Shown here: one piece after another, positions 63,099 through 64,000 of the stretch
How positions within the stretch are numbered: the first letter of the stretch is position 1
How the letters are laid out: each line of letters starts with the position of its first letter
Assembly: GCA_903934325.1 (NCBI GenBank)
Contig: CAIZNH010000006.1
Span: 1 to 64,000, forward strand
Direction: 5' to 3'
Origin: an uncultured Alphaproteobacteria bacterium
GTDB taxonomy: Bacteria > Pseudomonadota > Alphaproteobacteria > Sphingomonadales > Sphingomonadaceae
DNA: 64,000 nt
Made by a program: the position numbers and the translations under genes
Notes under the pieces: model-generated
The model's input: only the letters and a program-made list of their open reading frames with translations
The model's database searches: none
What the model was told of the DNA's origin: nothing

Positions 63099-64000
63099 GC
63101 GATACCGTCATCCCCGATGCTGGCCCGCTCGGGCCGACCCGCACGCCTGCCTTCGAAAAGCGGCTGGCCCAGCGTTACCGTGCCGAGCGCAATTTCCGCC
63201 GCCTCGGCCTTTCGGCTGTGGTCTTCTCGGTCGCGGTGCTGGTGTTCCTGCTCGCCTCCATGCTGGTGAACGGCGTGGGCGGGTTCCAGCGCGCAGAGCT
63301 CAGCGTCACCATCGACTTTGCCGAAAGCGGCCTGTCGGGCGATGCCACCTCGCTCTCTGCGCCGAGCGCTGTGCAGACGCTCGAGATGCAGGGCCTGCCC
63401 GAAATCGTGCGCTTCTACGGCGAACAGACGCTCGGGGCCGATGGCGCGGAGCAGCTTTCGACCGACGCCTGGCGCGATGTCGCCGCCGCGCTCACCGCAG
63501 ATCCGGCGATGATCACCCGCAAGGAGAGCTTCGCCCTGCCCGCCGCCTCGACGCTCGCCGCCGGGCTCGAAGGCGAAGGCTCGCCCGAAATGCAGGCGCT
63601 CGCGGCGCGGCTTTCCAAGGAAGGCAAGCTCGCCAAGAACTGGGACTGGGGCTTCCTTGCCCGTTCGGACGCCACAAGCCCGCAGGCCGTCGGCATCTGG
63701 GGCGCGCTCAAGGGTTCGATCCTGACGATGCTGATGACGCTGGCGCTGGCCTTCCCGATCGGCGTGCTCTCGGCGCTCTATCTGGAGGAATATGCGGCCC
63801 GCAATCGCTGGACCGACCTCATCGAAGTCTCGATCAACAACCTTGCTGCCGTGCCTTCGATCATCTTCGGCCTGCTGGGCCTCGCGGTGTTCCTGACGCT
63901 GTTCCCCAACCTGCGCTCGGCCCCGCTGATCGGGGGCATGACGCTGGCGCTGATGACCATGCCGGTGATCGTCATTTCCGGCCGCAACGCGATCAAGGCG
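63095..64000 (+). CDS. pstA: Phosphate ABC transporter permease PstA (partial)
   Basis: The gene starts inside the pstC stop (ATGA) and runs off the right edge after 302 codons. It has an N-terminal helix (SAVVFSVAVLVFLLASMLV), a long periplasmic region (about 70-200) as in alphaproteobacterial PstA, and the permease core beginning GALKGSILTMLMTLALAFPI and NLAAVPSIIFGLLGLAVF. pstB, phoU and phoB would be expected next, outside the window. Confidence 0.95.
   Translation, partial: MSDTVIPDAGPLGPTRTPAFEKRLAQRYRAERNFRRLGLSAVVFSVAVLVFLLASMLVNGVGGFQRAELSVTIDFAESGLSGDATSLSAPSAVQTLEMQGLPEIVRFYGEQTLGADGAEQLSTDAWRDVAAALTADPAMITRKESFALPAASTLAAGLEGEGSPEMQALAARLSKEGKLAKNWDWGFLARSDATSPQAVGIWGALKGSILTMLMTLALAFPIGVLSALYLEEYAARNRWTDLIEVSINNLAAVPSIIFGLLGLAVFLTLFPNLRSAPLIGGMTLALMTMPVIVISGRNAIKA

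Overview
The window is high-GC chromosomal DNA from an alphaproteobacterium. The gene set and protein character point to Sphingomonadales, most likely Erythrobacteraceae (Erythrobacter/Porphyrobacter-like). Supporting signs are a RibB with a degenerate RibA half, bacterial Coq4 proteins, DUF4170, DUF2059 and DUF3052 proteins, and a phoR-pstC-pstA order. Assignment is by recognition only; no database search was run. Nearly all of the window is core housekeeping DNA, and no intergenic stretch exceeds 300 bases.

Left edge (1-1133): the end of a foreign element. A tyrosine integrase reading leftwards is cut by an IS3-family insertion sequence that runs off the window. A 46-base 3' fragment of a tRNA-Lys(CTT) at 1088-1133 marks the att junction with the core chromosome.

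1262-9050: riboflavin genes (an HTH-RibBX fusion and ribH), a winged-helix regulator, enolase, a four-gene membrane-protein operon resembling E. coli yqjDEK whose first protein carries a histone-H1-like tail, DUF4170, a GNAT enzyme, a parS-like site and greA. 9172-18824: carB/carA, then yqeY-dnaG-rpoD, with a GIY-YIG nuclease gene bounded by inverted REP-like palindromes inserted between yqeY and dnaG. 18836-25165: DUF2059, a sterol-desaturase-type enzyme, the rpiB-glyA-small membrane protein-nrdR-trmJ run, and rpsD. 25269-36138: a quinone reductase, chorismate mutase, an S9 peptidase, tgt, an outer-membrane protein, an ABC exporter, queA, cyclophilin, coaD, ispA and xseB.

36146-47421: purL, DUF3052, two coq4 paralogues around a nitroreductase, serB/miaA with overlapping divergent starts, and ilvB-ilvN-ilvC behind a promoter and terminator-like hairpin. 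47519-56074: YceI, an alpha-hydroxy-acid oxidase, an I78-like lipoprotein, leuA behind a leucine-rich leader peptide, two related small envelope proteins, an amidohydrolase and nitronate monooxygenase. 56178-64000: a stand-alone AHH nuclease-fold protein with an uncharacterised partner, a flavodoxin, recJ, tRNA-Glu(TTC), and phoR followed by a Pho box and pstC-pstA, which runs off the right edge.

The genes form coherent sets: branched-chain amino acids (ilvBNC, leuA, each with a candidate attenuator), queuosine (queA, tgt), riboflavin, carbamoyl phosphate, and phosphate sensing and uptake. The best candidates for something undescribed are the REP-bounded GIY-YIG gene, the HTH-RibBX fusion with its upstream palindrome, the histone-tailed YqjD-like operon, the coq4 pair, and the AHH protein with its neighbour.
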